DNA of 64,000 nucleotides from an uncultured Clostridia bacterium (GTDB taxonomy: Bacteria > Bacillota > Clostridia > Oscillospirales > Acutalibacteraceae). Shown here piece after piece: positions 9,746 to 20,293 of this stretch (its first letter is position 1; each line of letters begins with the position of its first letter). The stretch lies in assembly GCA_944385105.1 (NCBI GenBank), contig CALWVR010000011.1, forward strand, positions 170,788-234,787, read 5' to 3'. The translations under genes and the position numbers were made by a program. Below the pieces are notes generated by a model that was not told where the DNA came from, did not search any database, and saw only the letters and a program-made list of their open reading frames with translations.

Positions 9746-10114
9746 GTGATACAACAGCAAACTTACCTCAAAGTTGCCGACAATACGGGAGCAAAAGAAT
9801 TAATGTGCATCCGTGTTTTAGGAGGGACGAGAAGAAGGTATGCTAATATAGGTGACGTTGTGGTAGCTTCAGTGAAGAAAGCGGCGCCAGGCGGAATGGT
9901 AAAAAAAGGCGATGTAGTTAAAGCAGTAATAGTTCGATCAGCAAAGGGAGTAAGGAGAGAAGATGGAACTTATATCCGATTTGATGAGAATGCAGCTGTT
10001 TTAATAAAAGATGATAAAAATCCGAGAGGGACTCGTATTTTTGGGCCGGTAGCAAGAGAGCTTCGAGACAAAGAATACTTAAAAATATTGAGTCTAGCTC
10101 CGGAAACGCTTTAA
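9746..10114 (+). CDS. rplN: 50S ribosomal protein L14
   Basis: Intersubunit-bridge protein. GTG start after GGAGG. 122 residues with [37 protein letters not shown] and the [14 protein letters not shown] terminus. Confidence 0.98.
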   Translation: MIQQQTYLKVADNTGAKELMCIRVLGGTRRRYANIGDVVVASVKKAAPGGMVKKGDVVKAVIVRSAKGVRREDGTYIRFDENAAVLIKDDKNPRGTRIFGPVARELRDKEYLKILSLAPETL

Positions 10115-10129
10115 TGGAGGTGTTCACTA

Positions 10130-10450
10130 ATGATAAAAAAAGTTCATGTAAAAACGGGTGACACCGTAATCGTATTAAGCGGCAAGGAGCGTTCAAAAAA
10201 GGGGAAAGTTTTAGCAGTAAGCCCTAAAGAAGGAAAAGTTATAATTGAGGGAATAAATATGGTTTCAAAACATATCAAACCTCGAAAGATGGGCGAAGAA
10301 GGCGGCATAGTAAAGGCAGAAGCAGCTATGTATGCATCAAAGGTCCAAATAATTTGTCCTCATTGTGGCAAGCCGACGCGTGTCGCCCACGAGATAGCTG
10401 AGGACGGCACAAAGAAGCGCATTTGCAAGAAATGCTCAAAGACGCTATAA
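10130..10450 (+). CDS. rplX: 50S ribosomal protein L24
   Basis: Assembly initiator at the tunnel exit. 106 residues: an N-terminal KOW motif (VKTGDTVIVLSGKERSKKGKV) and a C-terminal Cys pattern (CPHCGKPTRV then CKKC) that looks zinc-binding, as in many Bacillota L24 proteins. Confidence 0.97.
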   Translation: MIKKVHVKTGDTVIVLSGKERSKKGKVLAVSPKEGKVIIEGINMVSKHIKPRKMGEEGGIVKAEAAMYASKVQIICPHCGKPTRVAHEIAEDGTKKRICKKCSKTL

Positions 10451-10462
10451 GGGGGATAGAAC

Positions 10463-11002
10463 ATGGCAAGATTAAAGGATCTATATAAAAGCGAAGTAGC
10501 CCCTGCACTAATGAATAAATTTTCTTATAAAAGCGTAATGCAAATACCAAAGCTAGAGAAGATAGTAATAAATGTAGGAGCTGGAGAAGCTCGAGACAAC
10601 TCGAAAGTTATAGATGCGATATTAAGGGACTTATCAGCTATTACAGGTCAAAAGCCGTTAGTATGTACAGCAAGGAAGTCAGTAGCGAACTTCAAGCTAA
10701 GAGAAGGCATGAAGATAGGAGCGAAAGTAACTTTAAGAGGCGACAGAATGTATGAATTTTTAGATAGACTATTCAATGTCGCACTGCCTCGAGTAAGAGA
10801 CTTCAGGGGAATAAATCCGAACTCATTTGATGGCCGTGGAAATTATAACATGGGTATTAAAGAGCAACTTATTTTCCCGGAAATAGATTATGATAAGATA
10901 GACAAAGTTCGAGGAATGGACATTTGTTTTGTAACAACCGCAAAAACTGACGAAGAAGCCAAAGAGTTATTGACTCTAATGGGCGCTCCGTTTGCGAAAT
11001 AA
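10463..11002 (+). CDS. rplE: 50S ribosomal protein L5
   Basis: Binds 5S rRNA and the P-site tRNA. 179 residues with [41 protein letters not shown] and the EQLIFPEI segment. ATG preceded by GGGGG; 12 bases from rplX. Confidence 0.98.
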   Translation: MARLKDLYKSEVAPALMNKFSYKSVMQIPKLEKIVINVGAGEARDNSKVIDAILRDLSAITGQKPLVCTARKSVANFKLREGMKIGAKVTLRGDRMYEFLDRLFNVALPRVRDFRGINPNSFDGRGNYNMGIKEQLIFPEIDYDKIDKVRGMDICFVTTAKTDEEAKELLTLMGAPFAK

Positions 11003-11014
11003 GGAGGGATTATT

Positions 11015-11200
11015 GTGGCCAAGACTTCAATGAAAATAAAGCAAAAGAGGACGCCAAAATATTCCACGAGAGAATATAACAGGTGTAAAATCTGCGGCAG
11101 GCCGCATGCTTATCTTCGCAAGTTCGGAATTTGCCGTATCTGCTTCAGAGAGTTAGCCTATAAAGGTCAGATTCCTGGTGTAAAGAAGGCCAGTTGGTAA
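11015..11200 (+). CDS. rpsN: 30S ribosomal protein S14, zinc type
   Basis: Short S14 (61 residues) with a CxxC...CxxC zinc ribbon ([10 protein letters not shown] to CRICF). This is the zinc-dependent form usual in Bacillota; no zinc-free paralogue is in this window. GTG start after AAGGAGG. Confidence 0.97.
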   Translation: MAKTSMKIKQKRTPKYSTREYNRCKICGRPHAYLRKFGICRICFRELAYKGQIPGVKKASW

Positions 11201-11223
11201 ATTAGCTAAGGAGGATAAACGGC

Positions 11224-11622
11224 ATGCAGATTACAGATACAATTGCAGATTTGCTTACGAGAATACGTAACGCAAGTAAAAGCAGGCATGAAACTGTAGA
11301 TATCCCAGCATCAAATATGAAGAAAGCAATAGTGCAAATTTTGCTTGATGAAGGATATATTTCAAGTTTTACAATTAATGAAGATGGCAAGCAGGGAGTA
11401 ATAAAAGTTGTCTTAAGATATGATGAAAATAAAAAACCTATTATAACAGGTCTTAAGAGAGTATCAAAACCAGGCTTGCGCATATATAGCAATTTTGAGG
11501 ATATGCCAAGAGTAATGAAAGGCTTAGGTATAGCTATCATATCAACATCTAAGGGAGTAATGACAGATCGTCAAGCCCGAAAAGAACATGTTGGTGGAGA
11601 AGTCCTCGCATTTGTATGGTAG
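11224..11622 (+). CDS. rpsH: 30S ribosomal protein S8
   Basis: Central-domain 16S rRNA binder and, in other bacteria, repressor of the spc operon. 132 residues: [17 protein letters not shown] start and the [26 protein letters not shown] terminus are diagnostic. Confidence 0.98.
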   Translation: MQITDTIADLLTRIRNASKSRHETVDIPASNMKKAIVQILLDEGYISSFTINEDGKQGVIKVVLRYDENKKPIITGLKRVSKPGLRIYSNFEDMPRVMKGLGIAIISTSKGVMTDRQARKEHVGGEVLAFVW

Positions 11623-11634
11623 GGAGGTTAGAGA

Positions 11635-12183
11635 ATGTCTCGAATTGGAAGAAAACCTATAAATATTCCCGCCGGAGTAGAGGTAAAACTCGATAACGGT
11701 GTAATTATAGTTAAAGGTCCAAAAGGAACTTTAACAAAGAGTATTCATCCTAATATGGCAGTAGCTATAGAGGATAATGTGATAACAGTAACTCGGCCTA
11801 ATGATGAGAAAGAAAATAGAGCGCTGCATGGTTTAACGCGTTCTCTTATATTTAATATGGTTGAGGGAGTAACAAATGGGTTTAAAAAGGAGCTAGAAGT
11901 AAACGGAGTAGGTTATCGTGTACAGAAGCAAGGGAAAAACCTTGTTATGAACTTAGGATATTCACATCAAGTTACAGTTTCAGACACAGAAGACATAACA
12001 ATAGAAGCTCCAGCACAAAATAAGATTATAATTAGCGGTATAGATAAGCAAAAAGTAGGTCAATTCGCAGCACAGGTTAGAGAGAAGCGCCCACCAGAGC
12101 CATATAAGGGTAAGGGCATAAAATATGCTGACGAACATATCCGCCGTAAGGAAGGTAAAGCCGGTAAGGGCGGTAAGAAGTAA
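11635..12183 (+). CDS. rplF: 50S ribosomal protein L6
   Basis: Lies near the sarcin-ricin loop and stalk base. 182 residues with the typical MSRIGRKPI start, a duplicated fold and the C-terminal [13 protein letters not shown] signature, then a Lys/Gly-rich tail. Confidence 0.98.
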   Translation: MSRIGRKPINIPAGVEVKLDNGVIIVKGPKGTLTKSIHPNMAVAIEDNVITVTRPNDEKENRALHGLTRSLIFNMVEGVTNGFKKELEVNGVGYRVQKQGKNLVMNLGYSHQVTVSDTEDITIEAPAQNKIIISGIDKQKVGQFAAQVREKRPPEPYKGKGIKYADEHIRRKEGKAGKGGKK

Positions 12184-12201
12184 TTAAGGAGTGAATGAAC
12201 T

Positions 12202-12561
12202 ATGGTGAACAAAGCTGATAAAAACATTGCCAGACTTAGGCGTCACAAAAGAGTTCGTGGCAAGATAAGTGGCACAGCACAGCGCCCACGCCTAAATGTT
12301 TTCCGCTCCACAAGTAACATCTACGCCCAGTTGATAGACGACGTTGCAGGAGTAACACTAGCATCAGCATCAACACTGGACAAAGAGTTTAATGGTTATG
12401 GCGGAAACAAAGAAGCAGCGCGGGAAGTGGGAAAACTAATAGCAAAGCGTGCTGCAGAGAAAAACATAACAGAGGTCGTTTTTGACCGCGGAGGATACAT
12501 TTTCCACGGACGCGTCAAAGAATTGGCTGAAGGCGCCCGTGAGGGCGGCCTCAAATTCTAA
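12202..12561 (+). CDS. rplR: 50S ribosomal protein L18
   Basis: 5S rRNA-binding protein, 119 residues, with [23 protein letters not shown] and [30 protein letters not shown] precedes the ATG. Confidence 0.98.
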   Translation: MVNKADKNIARLRRHKRVRGKISGTAQRPRLNVFRSTSNIYAQLIDDVAGVTLASASTLDKEFNGYGGNKEAAREVGKLIAKRAAEKNITEVVFDRGGYIFHGRVKELAEGAREGGLKF

Positions 12562-12576
12562 GAAGGAGGAGTACTT

Positions 12577-13074
12577 TTGGCTAGGATTGACGGTAGTACA
12601 ATGGATCTTAAAGAGCGCGTAGTAGCTATAAATCGTGTATCAAAGACAGTAAAAGGTGGACGTATATTTAAGTTTGCGGCACTAGTAGTCGTTGGAGACG
12701 GGAATGGTACAGTAGGCTTTGGAATAGGGAAAGCAGGAGAAGTTCCGGATGCAATTCGTAAAGGTATAGAAGATGCAAAGAAGAACTTAGTAAAGATTTC
12801 GCTAAGGGGCTCAACGATACCACATGAGATAATAGGTGAATTTGGTGCAGGAAGGGTATTAATGAAACCTGCAGCACCAGGTACAGGAGTTATAGCCGGA
12901 GGGCCAGTTCGAGCTGTAGTTGAAGCAGCTGGAATAAAGGACATAAGAACAAAGGCACTTCGTTCCAATAATCCTTGCAATGTAGTAAGGGCAACAATGC
13001 AAGGGCTTGAAAGTCTAAGGACGGCTGAGCAAGTAGCGAAATTACGCGGCAAATCAGTCAAGGAAATTTTATAA
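12577..13074 (+). CDS. rpsE: 30S ribosomal protein S5
   Basis: Decoding-fidelity protein with a double-stranded-RNA-binding-like domain. TTG start after AAGGAGGAG. 165 residues with [32 protein letters not shown], then [19 protein letters not shown]. Confidence 0.98.
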   Translation: MARIDGSTMDLKERVVAINRVSKTVKGGRIFKFAALVVVGDGNGTVGFGIGKAGEVPDAIRKGIEDAKKNLVKISLRGSTIPHEIIGEFGAGRVLMKPAAPGTGVIAGGPVRAVVEAAGIKDIRTKALRSNNPCNVVRATMQGLESLRTAEQVAKLRGKSVKEIL

Positions 13075-13090
13075 TTAGGGGTGTAGCAAG

Positions 13091-13270
13091 ATGGAACAAA
13101 TAAAAGTAAAGCTAGTAAGAAGTCTTATTGGCAGTAAAAAAGACCAGATTGCAACTGCCCACTCGCTTGGTCTTAAGAAGATCGGTGACGAATCGATTCA
13201 ACCTTTAAATGACCAAACTAAAGGTAAGGTGGCAAAAATTAACCATCTCATCGAGGTCGTAAAGGCATAA
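13091..13270 (+). CDS. rpmD: 50S ribosomal protein L30
   Basis: A 59-residue gene, easily missed for its length. It encodes a protein beginning MEQIKVKLVRSLIGSKKDQ and ending with HLIEVVKA, the compact bacterial L30. It sits in its normal place between rpsE and rplO, 16 bases after rpsE. The site ahead of the ATG (AGGGGTG) is a fair ribosome-binding site. Confidence 0.95.
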   Translation: MEQIKVKLVRSLIGSKKDQIATAHSLGLKKIGDESIQPLNDQTKGKVAKINHLIEVVKA

Positions 13271-13285
13271 AGAGGGGGTGTAAGA

Positions 13286-13726
13286 ATGAATTTACATGAA
13301 CTATCACCTGTTGCAGGTTCAAAGAAAGAGCCAAAGCGTATAGGAAGAGGTCACGGTTCAGGTCAAGGGAAAACAGCAGGCAAAGGGCATAAGGGCCAGA
13401 AGGCAAGATCAGGAGGAAGTATTAGACCGGGTTTTGAAGGAGGCCAAATGCCGTTACAAAGGAGAATTCCAAAAAGAGGATTCAACAATATATTTGCAAA
13501 GAAGATAATTGCTATTAATTTATCTGATTTAAATGTATTTGAGGATAATGAAGTAATTGATGCAAAGGCTCTGATCGATAAGGGCATAATAAAAAAAGAA
13601 TACGATGGTATAAAGATTCTTTCAAATGGCGAGATGTCAAAAAAATTAATCGTTAAAGCCAATGCCTTCTCTGAGGCAGCAAAGCAAAAGATAGAGGAGG
13701 CAGGCGGAAAGGCTGAGGTGATTTAA
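13286..13726 (+). CDS. rplO: 50S ribosomal protein L15
   Basis: Late-assembly 50S protein, 146 residues. The Gly/Lys-rich N-terminus ([25 protein letters not shown]) threads into rRNA and the C-terminal globular part follows. Its stop lies one base before the secY start. Confidence 0.98.
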   Translation: MNLHELSPVAGSKKEPKRIGRGHGSGQGKTAGKGHKGQKARSGGSIRPGFEGGQMPLQRRIPKRGFNNIFAKKIIAINLSDLNVFEDNEVIDAKALIDKGIIKKEYDGIKILSNGEMSKKLIVKANAFSEAAKQKIEEAGGKAEVI

Positions 13727-13727
13727 G

Positions 13728-15095
13728 TTGTTAAAAACAATGCTCAATGCCTGGAAGGTACCAGATTTAAGGAAGAAAATACTTTTTACTCTTTTTGTTG
13801 TTATTGTTTTTAGAATAGGTTCAGTAATACCTGTACCATTTTTAAATATGGAAGCACTTCAAAGTTTAATGGGGGGCCTGGAAGACGGTTCATTATTTTC
13901 ATATTTAAATACAATTTCTGGAGATTCATTTTCAAGAGCGACAATGTTCGCAATGAGTATAACACCATATATAAATGCATCTATCATTATGCAACTTATG
14001 ACGGTAGTTATCCCTGCTTTAGAGCGAATGACTAAAGAGGGAGAAGAAGGCCGAAAAAAGATGAGTGCAATAACTAGATATTTAACGGTAATTTTAGGGC
14101 TATTGCAAGGTACAGCGTTTTATTTCTGGTTAAAGAATAATACATCAAATAATGGCACAAGGATTACAATGTATAATCAAGGTTTTGAAGGTGTATTTTC
14201 AGCAATAGTAATAATATTAACATTTACAGCTGGAACAGCGCTAATTATGTGGTTAGGAGAGCAAATAAACCAAAAAGGTGTAGGAAATGGTATATCAATA
14301 ATCTTATTTGCGGGAATAGTCTCAAGGATGCCAACATTAATATCAACCTTATGGGGATATTTAGAGTTAGCAATGAGATATCCGAATGGAAACATTTCAG
14401 GTTTGACTTTATATACATTACAAAATTGGACTTTCTATATATTTGTACCGCTGTTTATAGTACTATTCCTTATAGTCATGTGGGCAATTGTTTTTATGAA
14501 CGATGCAGAACGCCGAATTCCTATCCAATATGCAAAGCGAGTAGTAGGAAGAAAGATGTATGGGGGGCAAAATAGCCATATTCCTGTCAAGGTAAGCGGT
14601 TCGGGAGTAATGCCGATTATCTTTGCAAGCTCAATATTGTCATTACCAGGGACAATAAGGATGTTACTAGGGAGCAATTCACCTGGATGGTTAAATTCAA
14701 TAAGCGAAGCGTTATCACCTAGAGGATGGGTATATCCCACTGTATATTTTTTGTTAATTATTGCATTTGCATATTTCTATTTAACAATACAATACAATCC
14801 AATTGAAATGGCAAATAACCTTAGACAAAGTAATGGTACGATACCAGGGATAAGGCCAGGAAAACCAACAGCCGAATATATCCAAAAAGTTTTATCAAAA
14901 ATTACACTTATAGGCTCTTTATTTTTAGGAGTAATAGCAATTATACCGTTCTTATATAGTGATTTTACAGGAATGCATCAAACGACATTCCTAGGAGGAA
15001 CATCAATAATAATTTTGGTTGGAGTAACGCTTGAAACAGTAAAGCAAATGGAATCACAATTAATGATGAGACACTATAAAGGATTTTTAGACTAG
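13728..15095 (+). CDS. secY: Protein translocase subunit SecY
   Basis: Channel subunit of the SecYEG translocon in the plasma membrane. 455 residues with ten predicted membrane segments; visible landmarks are KILFTLFVVIVFRIGSVIPVP (TM1), the plug region, the cytosolic loop with RRIPIQYAKRVVGRKMYGG, and PGIRPGKPTAEYI. The TTG start uses GAGGTGAT inside the end of rplO. A hairpin follows the gene. Confidence 0.98.
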   Translation: MLKTMLNAWKVPDLRKKILFTLFVVIVFRIGSVIPVPFLNMEALQSLMGGLEDGSLFSYLNTISGDSFSRATMFAMSITPYINASIIMQLMTVVIPALERMTKEGEEGRKKMSAITRYLTVILGLLQGTAFYFWLKNNTSNNGTRITMYNQGFEGVFSAIVIILTFTAGTALIMWLGEQINQKGVGNGISIILFAGIVSRMPTLISTLWGYLELAMRYPNGNISGLTLYTLQNWTFYIFVPLFIVLFLIVMWAIVFMNDAERRIPIQYAKRVVGRKMYGGQNSHIPVKVSGSGVMPIIFASSILSLPGTIRMLLGSNSPGWLNSISEALSPRGWVYPTVYFLLIIAFAYFYLTIQYNPIEMANNLRQSNGTIPGIRPGKPTAEYIQKVLSKITLIGSLFLGVIAIIPFLYSDFTGMHQTTFLGGTSIIILVGVTLETVKQMESQLMMRHYKGFLD

Positions 15096-15104
15096 TATAA
15101 AAAG

Positions 15105-15141
15105 TAGCGGTATTTTACGCTGTATAAATAAGATACCGCTA
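15105..15141 (+). terminator. Hairpin after secY (attenuator or partial terminator)
   Basis: A 9-bp perfect stem TAGCGGTAT / ATACCGCTA with an 18-base loop. It is followed by only ATTT, so termination may be partial. The 230-base gap from secY to adk is the longest break in the plus-strand operon. Confidence 0.5.
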
Positions 15142-15327
15142 TTTAAAATAACTATAAATTTAGTATAGAGCATAATTATAATTGGTTTATAAAGATATAA
15201 TTTTTGTAATATTCTTTTAAGAGATATAGTTAAGCTGGAGGAAGTGCAAAAAATAAGGATTAGTAAAGTATATTGTTTTAATATATAGCTACTTTTAAGT
15301 TATTTATCTAAAAGGGAGTTAATGCTT

Positions 15328-15963
15328 ATGAAAATAATACTTCTTGGAGCGCCAGGAGCAGGAAAAGGGACACAAGCCGAGCTTTTATCGGAGCATCTTT
15401 CAATTCCAACTATATCTACTGGGAATATAATTAGAGAAGAGCTGAAAAGCGGTACTGAGATAGGGTTAATAGCTAAAGAATATATAGCTAATGGGGGACT
15501 ACTACCAGATGAGATAGTAATAAAGATAATAGAGGAGCGAATAAGCAAAGAGGATTGCAAAAATGGCTTCATATTAGATGGATTCCCAAGGACTATACCT
15601 CAGGCTGAGGCTCTTGACAAAATAGGAATAATTATAGATAAGGTCATAGATTTAGAGATAAAAGATGAAACGATTATAAAAAGAATGTCAGGACGCCGTG
15701 TCTGTGAAAAGTGTGGAGCAAGCTATCATCTTAAGAACAATAAGCCGAAAGAAGATGGAGTATGCGACAAATGCAAAGGCACCCTTGTTCAGCGAGAAGA
15801 TGACCATCCTGATACAGTAAAGAATAGGTTAAAGGTTTATCATGAGCAAACGGAACCGTTGAAAGATTACTATAAAGCTCAAGGTAAGCTTAACATTTTG
15901 GAAGTGGACGGAAGGAGTATAGAAGATACTCAACAGATGGCACTTTCAGCTTTGGAGGCATAG
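15328..15963 (+). CDS. adk: Adenylate kinase, zinc-LID type
   Basis: Interconverts ATP + AMP and 2 ADP. The ATG at 15328 is preferred over the one at 15322 because the AGGGAG site lies 9 bases before it and the family starts MKIILLGAPGAGKGTQA. Features: P-loop GAPGAGKGT at residue 7, AMP-binding DGFPRT, and a LID domain with CEKCG...CDKC for structural zinc, as in Gram-positive enzymes. 211 residues. Confidence 0.97.
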   Translation: MKIILLGAPGAGKGTQAELLSEHLSIPTISTGNIIREELKSGTEIGLIAKEYIANGGLLPDEIVIKIIEERISKEDCKNGFILDGFPRTIPQAEALDKIGIIIDKVIDLEIKDETIIKRMSGRRVCEKCGASYHLKNNKPKEDGVCDKCKGTLVQREDDHPDTVKNRLKVYHEQTEPLKDYYKAQGKLNILEVDGRSIEDTQQMALSALEA

Positions 15964-15965
15964 AA

Positions 15966-16718
15966 ATGGTTATAATAAAGACCGAGCGAGAAATAGAGAA
16001 AATGAGAGCAGCCGGTCAAATAGCCGCTAGAGCATTAAAGCTAGCAGGTGAAGCTGTAAGACCAGGAGTAGACACATTTGAAATAGATGACAAAGTAAGA
16101 AAGTATATAGAAAGTCAAGGAGCAATTTCATCAACTCTTGGATATGGAGGATATCCTGCGAGCACATGTATTTCTGTAAATGATGTTGTCATCCACGGCA
16201 TACCTAGTAAGAAATGCATTCTGAAATCAGGCGATATAGTTAGTATAGATATTGCTGTTAGCCTTGAAGGCTTTCATGCAGATAATGCTGCAACTTTTGC
16301 TTGTGGAGAAATTAGCGAAGAAGCAAAGAACTTATTAGAAGCCACAAAAGAAAGTCTTTATGAAGGAATAAAGAAGGCAGTAGTAGGGAACAGAATCGGA
16401 GATATAGGCAATGCAATTCAGCGGTATGTTGAAGCACGCAGTTACTCGGTGGTACGAGATTTTGTCGGTCACGGAGTAGGTGCGAAGCTACATGAGGATC
16501 CGAGTGTACCGAATTATGGCACGCAAGGTAGAGGTGTGCGGCTATTACCTGGTATGACTATAGCCATCGAACCAATGATAAACCAAGGGACACATAGAGT
16601 TAAAGTTTTGGGGGACGGCTGGACTACAGTAACTCAAGATGGAAAGCTCGCAGCTCATTTTGAACATAGTGTCGCAATTACTAAAGATGGGCCTGATATA
16701 CTTACTCTTTGTGAATAA
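15966..16718 (+). CDS. map: Methionine aminopeptidase, type I
   Basis: Removes the initiator methionine from nascent proteins. 250 residues with the pita-bread fold metal ligands: SIDIAVSLEGFHADNA (two Asp), DFVGHGVG (His), IAIEPM (Glu) and AAHFEHSVAI (Glu/His). Starts 2 bases after the adk stop; the usual adk-map pair of the spc operon. Confidence 0.97.
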   Translation: MVIIKTEREIEKMRAAGQIAARALKLAGEAVRPGVDTFEIDDKVRKYIESQGAISSTLGYGGYPASTCISVNDVVIHGIPSKKCILKSGDIVSIDIAVSLEGFHADNAATFACGEISEEAKNLLEATKESLYEGIKKAVVGNRIGDIGNAIQRYVEARSYSVVRDFVGHGVGAKLHEDPSVPNYGTQGRGVRLLPGMTIAIEPMINQGTHRVKVLGDGWTTVTQDGKLAAHFEHSVAITKDGPDILTLCE

Positions 16719-16728
16719 GGGGGCCGAA

Positions 16729-16971
16729 ATGGAAATAAGTAAGGGTTTAATAGTAAAATCTATAGCAGGGAAAGATGTAGGGAAGTTTTTTGTGGTTTTT
16801 GACTATGATGATAAAGAAGTTGTGATAAGCGACGGGAAGAAAAGACCGATAGAGCATATGAAGAAAAAGAACAAAAAGCATATATCTTTAACTACAAAAA
16901 GATTAAATGAGAGATCGATGGAAACCAATCGTGAAATTCGTAAGGCTCTTAATGAACTTATAAGAGCATAG
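16729..16971 (+). CDS. KOW-domain RNA-binding protein (L14e-like)
   Basis: An 80-residue protein with an N-terminal KOW motif ([21 protein letters not shown]) and a basic C-terminus. Proteins of this type sit between map and infA in many Bacillota and are annotated as KOW or ribosomal-L14e-like; their function is unknown. The start at 16729 follows AGGGGG; the open frame extends upstream inside map but does not match. Confidence 0.9.
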   Translation: MEISKGLIVKSIAGKDVGKFFVVFDYDDKEVVISDGKKRPIEHMKKKNKKHISLTTKRLNERSMETNREIRKALNELIRA

Positions 16972-16996
16972 ATTTTTACAAGAGGGGGTAATTATT

Positions 16997-17215
16997 TTGT
17001 CAAAACAGGATGTAATAGAATTAGAAGGTACAGTTAAGGAAGCTCTACCGAATGCGCAGTTTATGGTTGAGCTACCGAATGGAAAAGTTATAACAGCGCA
17101 TATTTCAGGAAAGCTTAGAATGAACTTTATAAGGATTCTACCGGGAGATAAAGTTACATTAGAGATTTCACCATATGATCTTACAAAAGGTCGAATAACA
17201 TGGAGAGCAAAATAG
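16997..17215 (+). CDS. infA: Translation initiation factor IF-1
   Basis: Binds the 30S A site during initiation. 72 residues, an OB fold with the conserved [20 protein letters not shown] and [23 protein letters not shown] start behind GAGGGGG. Confidence 0.97.
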   Translation: MSKQDVIELEGTVKEALPNAQFMVELPNGKVITAHISGKLRMNFIRILPGDKVTLEISPYDLTKGRITWRAK

Positions 17216-17219
17216 TTAA

Positions 17220-17357
<138 letters not shown>

Positions 17358-17387
17358 GGCGTAATTTGATAAAATGGAGGTATAGCT

Positions 17388-17756
17388 ATGGCGCGTATAG
17401 CAGGTGTTGATTTACCTAGAGACAAGCGCATAGAGGTAGGTCTTTCATACATTTATGGTATAGGAAGAAAGACAGCTAGTGATATAGTAAAGGCAACGGG
17501 AGTAAATCCTGACACTAGAGTTAGAGACTTAAGTGAAGAAGATATATCAAAATTAAGAGAATATATAGACAAAAATTGCCGTGTAGAAGGGGATTTGCGT
17601 CGAGATATAGCATTTGATATAAAAAGGCTAATAGAGATAGGGTGCTATAGAGGAATCCGTCATCGTAAAGGTTTGCCAGTAAGAGGTCAGCGTTCAAAGA
17701 CGAATGCAAGGACAAGAAAAGGTCCAAGAAAAACGATGGCAAATAAGAAAAAGTAG
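17388..17756 (+). CDS. rpsM: 30S ribosomal protein S13
   Basis: 30S head protein contacting S19 and the 50S bridge. 122 residues: [26 protein letters not shown] opening and [26 protein letters not shown] basic C-terminus. Confidence 0.98.
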   Translation: MARIAGVDLPRDKRIEVGLSYIYGIGRKTASDIVKATGVNPDTRVRDLSEEDISKLREYIDKNCRVEGDLRRDIAFDIKRLIEIGCYRGIRHRKGLPVRGQRSKTNARTRKGPRKTMANKKK

Positions 17757-17771
17757 GGAGGGATTTTATTA

Positions 17772-18179
17772 ATGGCAGCACAAAAGGGAGCAAAAAAGTC
17801 AACAGGAGCACGTAGAAGACGAGAGAGAAAAAACATAGAGCATGGGGCTGCACATATACAGTCTACCTTTAATAATACAATAGTAACGATTACTGATGTG
17901 CAAGGGAATGCAGTATCATGGGCAAGTTCAGGCGAATTAGGCTTTAGAGGATCGAGAAAGTCCACTCCATTTGCAGCGCAAACAGCAGCGGAGACAGCGG
18001 CAAAGGCAGCAATGGAACATGGAATGAAGTCGGTAGAAGTTTATGTAAAAGGGCCAGGAGCTGGAAGAGAAGCAGCAATAAGAGCGTTACAAGGTGCAGG
18101 TCTTGAAGTTAGCATGATAAAGGATGTAACACCAATTCCTCACAATGGATGTCGTCCACCAAAAAGAAGACGAGTTTAA
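17772..18179 (+). CDS. rpsK: 30S ribosomal protein S11
   Basis: Platform protein near the E-site mRNA. 135 residues with [32 protein letters not shown] and the terminus [17 protein letters not shown]. Confidence 0.98.
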   Translation: MAAQKGAKKSTGARRRRERKNIEHGAAHIQSTFNNTIVTITDVQGNAVSWASSGELGFRGSRKSTPFAAQTAAETAAKAAMEHGMKSVEVYVKGPGAGREAAIRALQGAGLEVSMIKDVTPIPHNGCRPPKRRRV

Positions 18180-18214
18180 GAAAATATTTTAAATTAGGAG
18201 GTGTAGCCGATACT

Positions 18215-18841
18215 ATGGCAAGATATACAGGTGCTGTTTGCAGACTTTGCCGAAGAGAGGGTCAAAAGCTTTTCTTGAAAGGCGAAAGATGCTATACAGA
18301 TAAATGTTCAGTAGGTCGCAGAGCATATGCTCCAGGGCAACATGGTCAAGGCAGGAAAAAAGTTTCAGAATATGGTCTTCAGTTAAGAGCGAAACAAACT
18401 ACAAGACGTTATTATGGAATACTAGAGAATCAATTCAGACATTATTATGAATTGGCAGAGAAGAGAGAAGGCAAAACAGGTGAGCAACTATTGTCTATAC
18501 TTGAGACACGTTTAGACAATGTCGTTTATAGGCTAGGTTTTGCAAGTTCACGTCCAGAAGCAAGGCAACTTGTAGTGCATAATCATTTCTCGGTAAACGG
18601 AAGGAAAGTAAATATACCTTCATATTTAGTAAAACCAGGGGATGTTATTTCAATCAATGAGAAGAGCAAGAGCAGTGAAAAGATAAAGTCAGTATTAGAA
18701 ATGAATGCATCACGCCCAATTCCAAAATGGTTAGAGATAAATCGAGAAAAATTAGAGGGCAAGGTATTAGCTCTTCCTGAGAGAGAGGATATCGATTTAG
18801 CTGTTGAAGAGACTCTCATAGTTGAGTTATATTCTAAGTAA
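18215..18841 (+). CDS. rpsD: 30S ribosomal protein S4
   Basis: Early 16S rRNA binder. The ATG at 18215 follows AGGAGGTG; an in-frame upstream extension overlaps rpsK and is rejected. 208 residues: an N-terminal zinc knuckle ([18 protein letters not shown]...C), the GQHGQGRKK motif and the S4 RNA-binding domain ([31 protein letters not shown]). Confidence 0.97.
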   Translation: MARYTGAVCRLCRREGQKLFLKGERCYTDKCSVGRRAYAPGQHGQGRKKVSEYGLQLRAKQTTRRYYGILENQFRHYYELAEKREGKTGEQLLSILETRLDNVVYRLGFASSRPEARQLVVHNHFSVNGRKVNIPSYLVKPGDVISINEKSKSSEKIKSVLEMNASRPIPKWLEINREKLEGKVLALPEREDIDLAVEETLIVELYSK

Positions 18842-18907
18842 TAATTTTTATAAAGTTTATGAAGAAGTAATTGCAGAAAGTTACCTAGAATTCAAGGAGG
18901 GTCACTG

Positions 18908-19864
18908 ATGATTGAAATAGAAAAACCGAGAATAGAAATAGTTGAAATGTCTGAAGATGAGAATTACGGTAGATTTGTTGTTGAGCCTCTAGAACGTGGA
19001 TTTGGAAATACTTTAGGAAATAGTTTAAGAAGGGTTCTTCTTTCATCGTTACCAGGTGTTGCCGTAACGAGCGTAAAGATTGATGGGGTTGTACATGAAT
19101 TTTCTACAGTACCGGGAGTCAAGGAAGATGTAACTGAGATAGTTTTAAATTTAAAGAGTCTTATAGCAAATATACTTTCGAATAATGGTCCGAAAACAGT
19201 TGAAATAGATGCAGTGGGTCCATGTATAGTTACTGCAGGAGACATAAAATGCGATAGTGAAGTTGAGATTTTAAATAAAGATTTAAGAATAGCAACATTA
19301 AATGATGATGCAAAGTTATATATGGAAATCACATTAGATAAAGGTAGAGGTTATGTATCTGCAGATAGAAATAAACAGGCAATGGCTCAAAATATTTTGG
19401 GAGTAATACCAATAGACTCAATATATACACCAGTTTTAAAGGTAAATTATAATGTAGAAAATACAAGAGTAGGGCAAATAACCGACTATGATAAATTAGC
19501 ATTAGATGTATGGACAAATGGAGTCATAAATGCACAAGAAGCAGTATCACTTGCAGCGAAGGTATTGACGGAGCATTTAAATTTATTTGTTGATTTGTCA
19601 GAGAAGAGTCAAGAAGTAGAGATAATGATAAAGAAAGACGACCAAGGTAAAGAGAAAGTTCTTGAGATGACGATAGAAGAACTAGATTTATCAGTGCGTT
19701 CATTTAACTGTTTAAAACGAGCAGGGATAAATACAGTTGAAGATTTACTTGACAAGTCCGAGGAAGATATGATGAAAGTTAGAAATCTTGGAAGGAAGTC
19801 TTTAGAAGAGGTTATACACAAATTGGAGTCTCTAGGATTTAAGTTAAGTAAAGAGGAAGAATAG
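18908..19864 (+). CDS. rpoA: RNA polymerase subunit alpha
   Basis: Scaffold for RNA polymerase assembly and contact for activators and UP elements. 318 residues: N-terminal dimerisation domain with [20 protein letters not shown], a linker, and the C-terminal helix-hairpin-helix domain ([25 protein letters not shown] ... [11 protein letters not shown]). Standard place between rpsD and rplQ. Confidence 0.98.
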   Translation: MIEIEKPRIEIVEMSEDENYGRFVVEPLERGFGNTLGNSLRRVLLSSLPGVAVTSVKIDGVVHEFSTVPGVKEDVTEIVLNLKSLIANILSNNGPKTVEIDAVGPCIVTAGDIKCDSEVEILNKDLRIATLNDDAKLYMEITLDKGRGYVSADRNKQAMAQNILGVIPIDSIYTPVLKVNYNVENTRVGQITDYDKLALDVWTNGVINAQEAVSLAAKVLTEHLNLFVDLSEKSQEVEIMIKKDDQGKEKVLEMTIEELDLSVRSFNCLKRAGINTVEDLLDKSEEDMMKVRNLGRKSLEEVIHKLESLGFKLSKEEE

Positions 19865-19909
19865 AGTATTTATGTTTGAGATAAATAATTAGTAAGGGAG
19901 TGAATTTCG

Positions 19910-20251
19910 ATGCCAGGGACAAGGAAACTTGGAAGAGATACAGCTCACAGGACAGCGATGTTAAGAGCGATGGTAACGTTTCTTTTAGAGAATGGAAAAA
20001 TAGAAACGACAGTATATAGAGCAAAAGAGGTACGATCTCTAACGGAGAAAATGATCACATTAGCAAAAGAAAATAGTCTTCATAATAAACGTTTAGCGTT
20101 AGGTTTTATAACTAAGGAAGACGTGGTAAAGAAGCTATTTGATGAAATTGCCCCTAAATATAAAGATACTAATGGTGGGTATACACGCATTACAAAGTTA
20201 GGTCCTCGTAGAGGGGATGCAGCTGAAATGGCTATAATAGAGCTAATATAA
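19910..20251 (+). CDS. rplQ: 50S ribosomal protein L17
   Basis: Last gene of the operon; lines the tunnel exit. 113 residues with [25 protein letters not shown] and the terminal [16 protein letters not shown] strong terminator follows; the ecfA-truA-rplM genes that often come next in Bacillota are absent. Confidence 0.98.
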   Translation: MPGTRKLGRDTAHRTAMLRAMVTFLLENGKIETTVYRAKEVRSLTEKMITLAKENSLHNKRLALGFITKEDVVKKLFDEIAPKYKDTNGGYTRITKLGPRRGDAAEMAIIELI

Positions 20252-20253
20252 AT

Positions 20254-20289
20254 AAAAAGGAGTGAATCTATAAGGTTCACTCCTTTTTT
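20254..20289. terminator. Terminator of the ribosomal operon
   Basis: AAAAAGGAGTGAA pairs with TTCACTCCTTTTTT around a 9-base loop (G-T and C-G pairs extend it). The symmetry means it can also end the convergent serC-serA transcript. Confidence 0.88.
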
Positions 20290-20293
20290 GTTA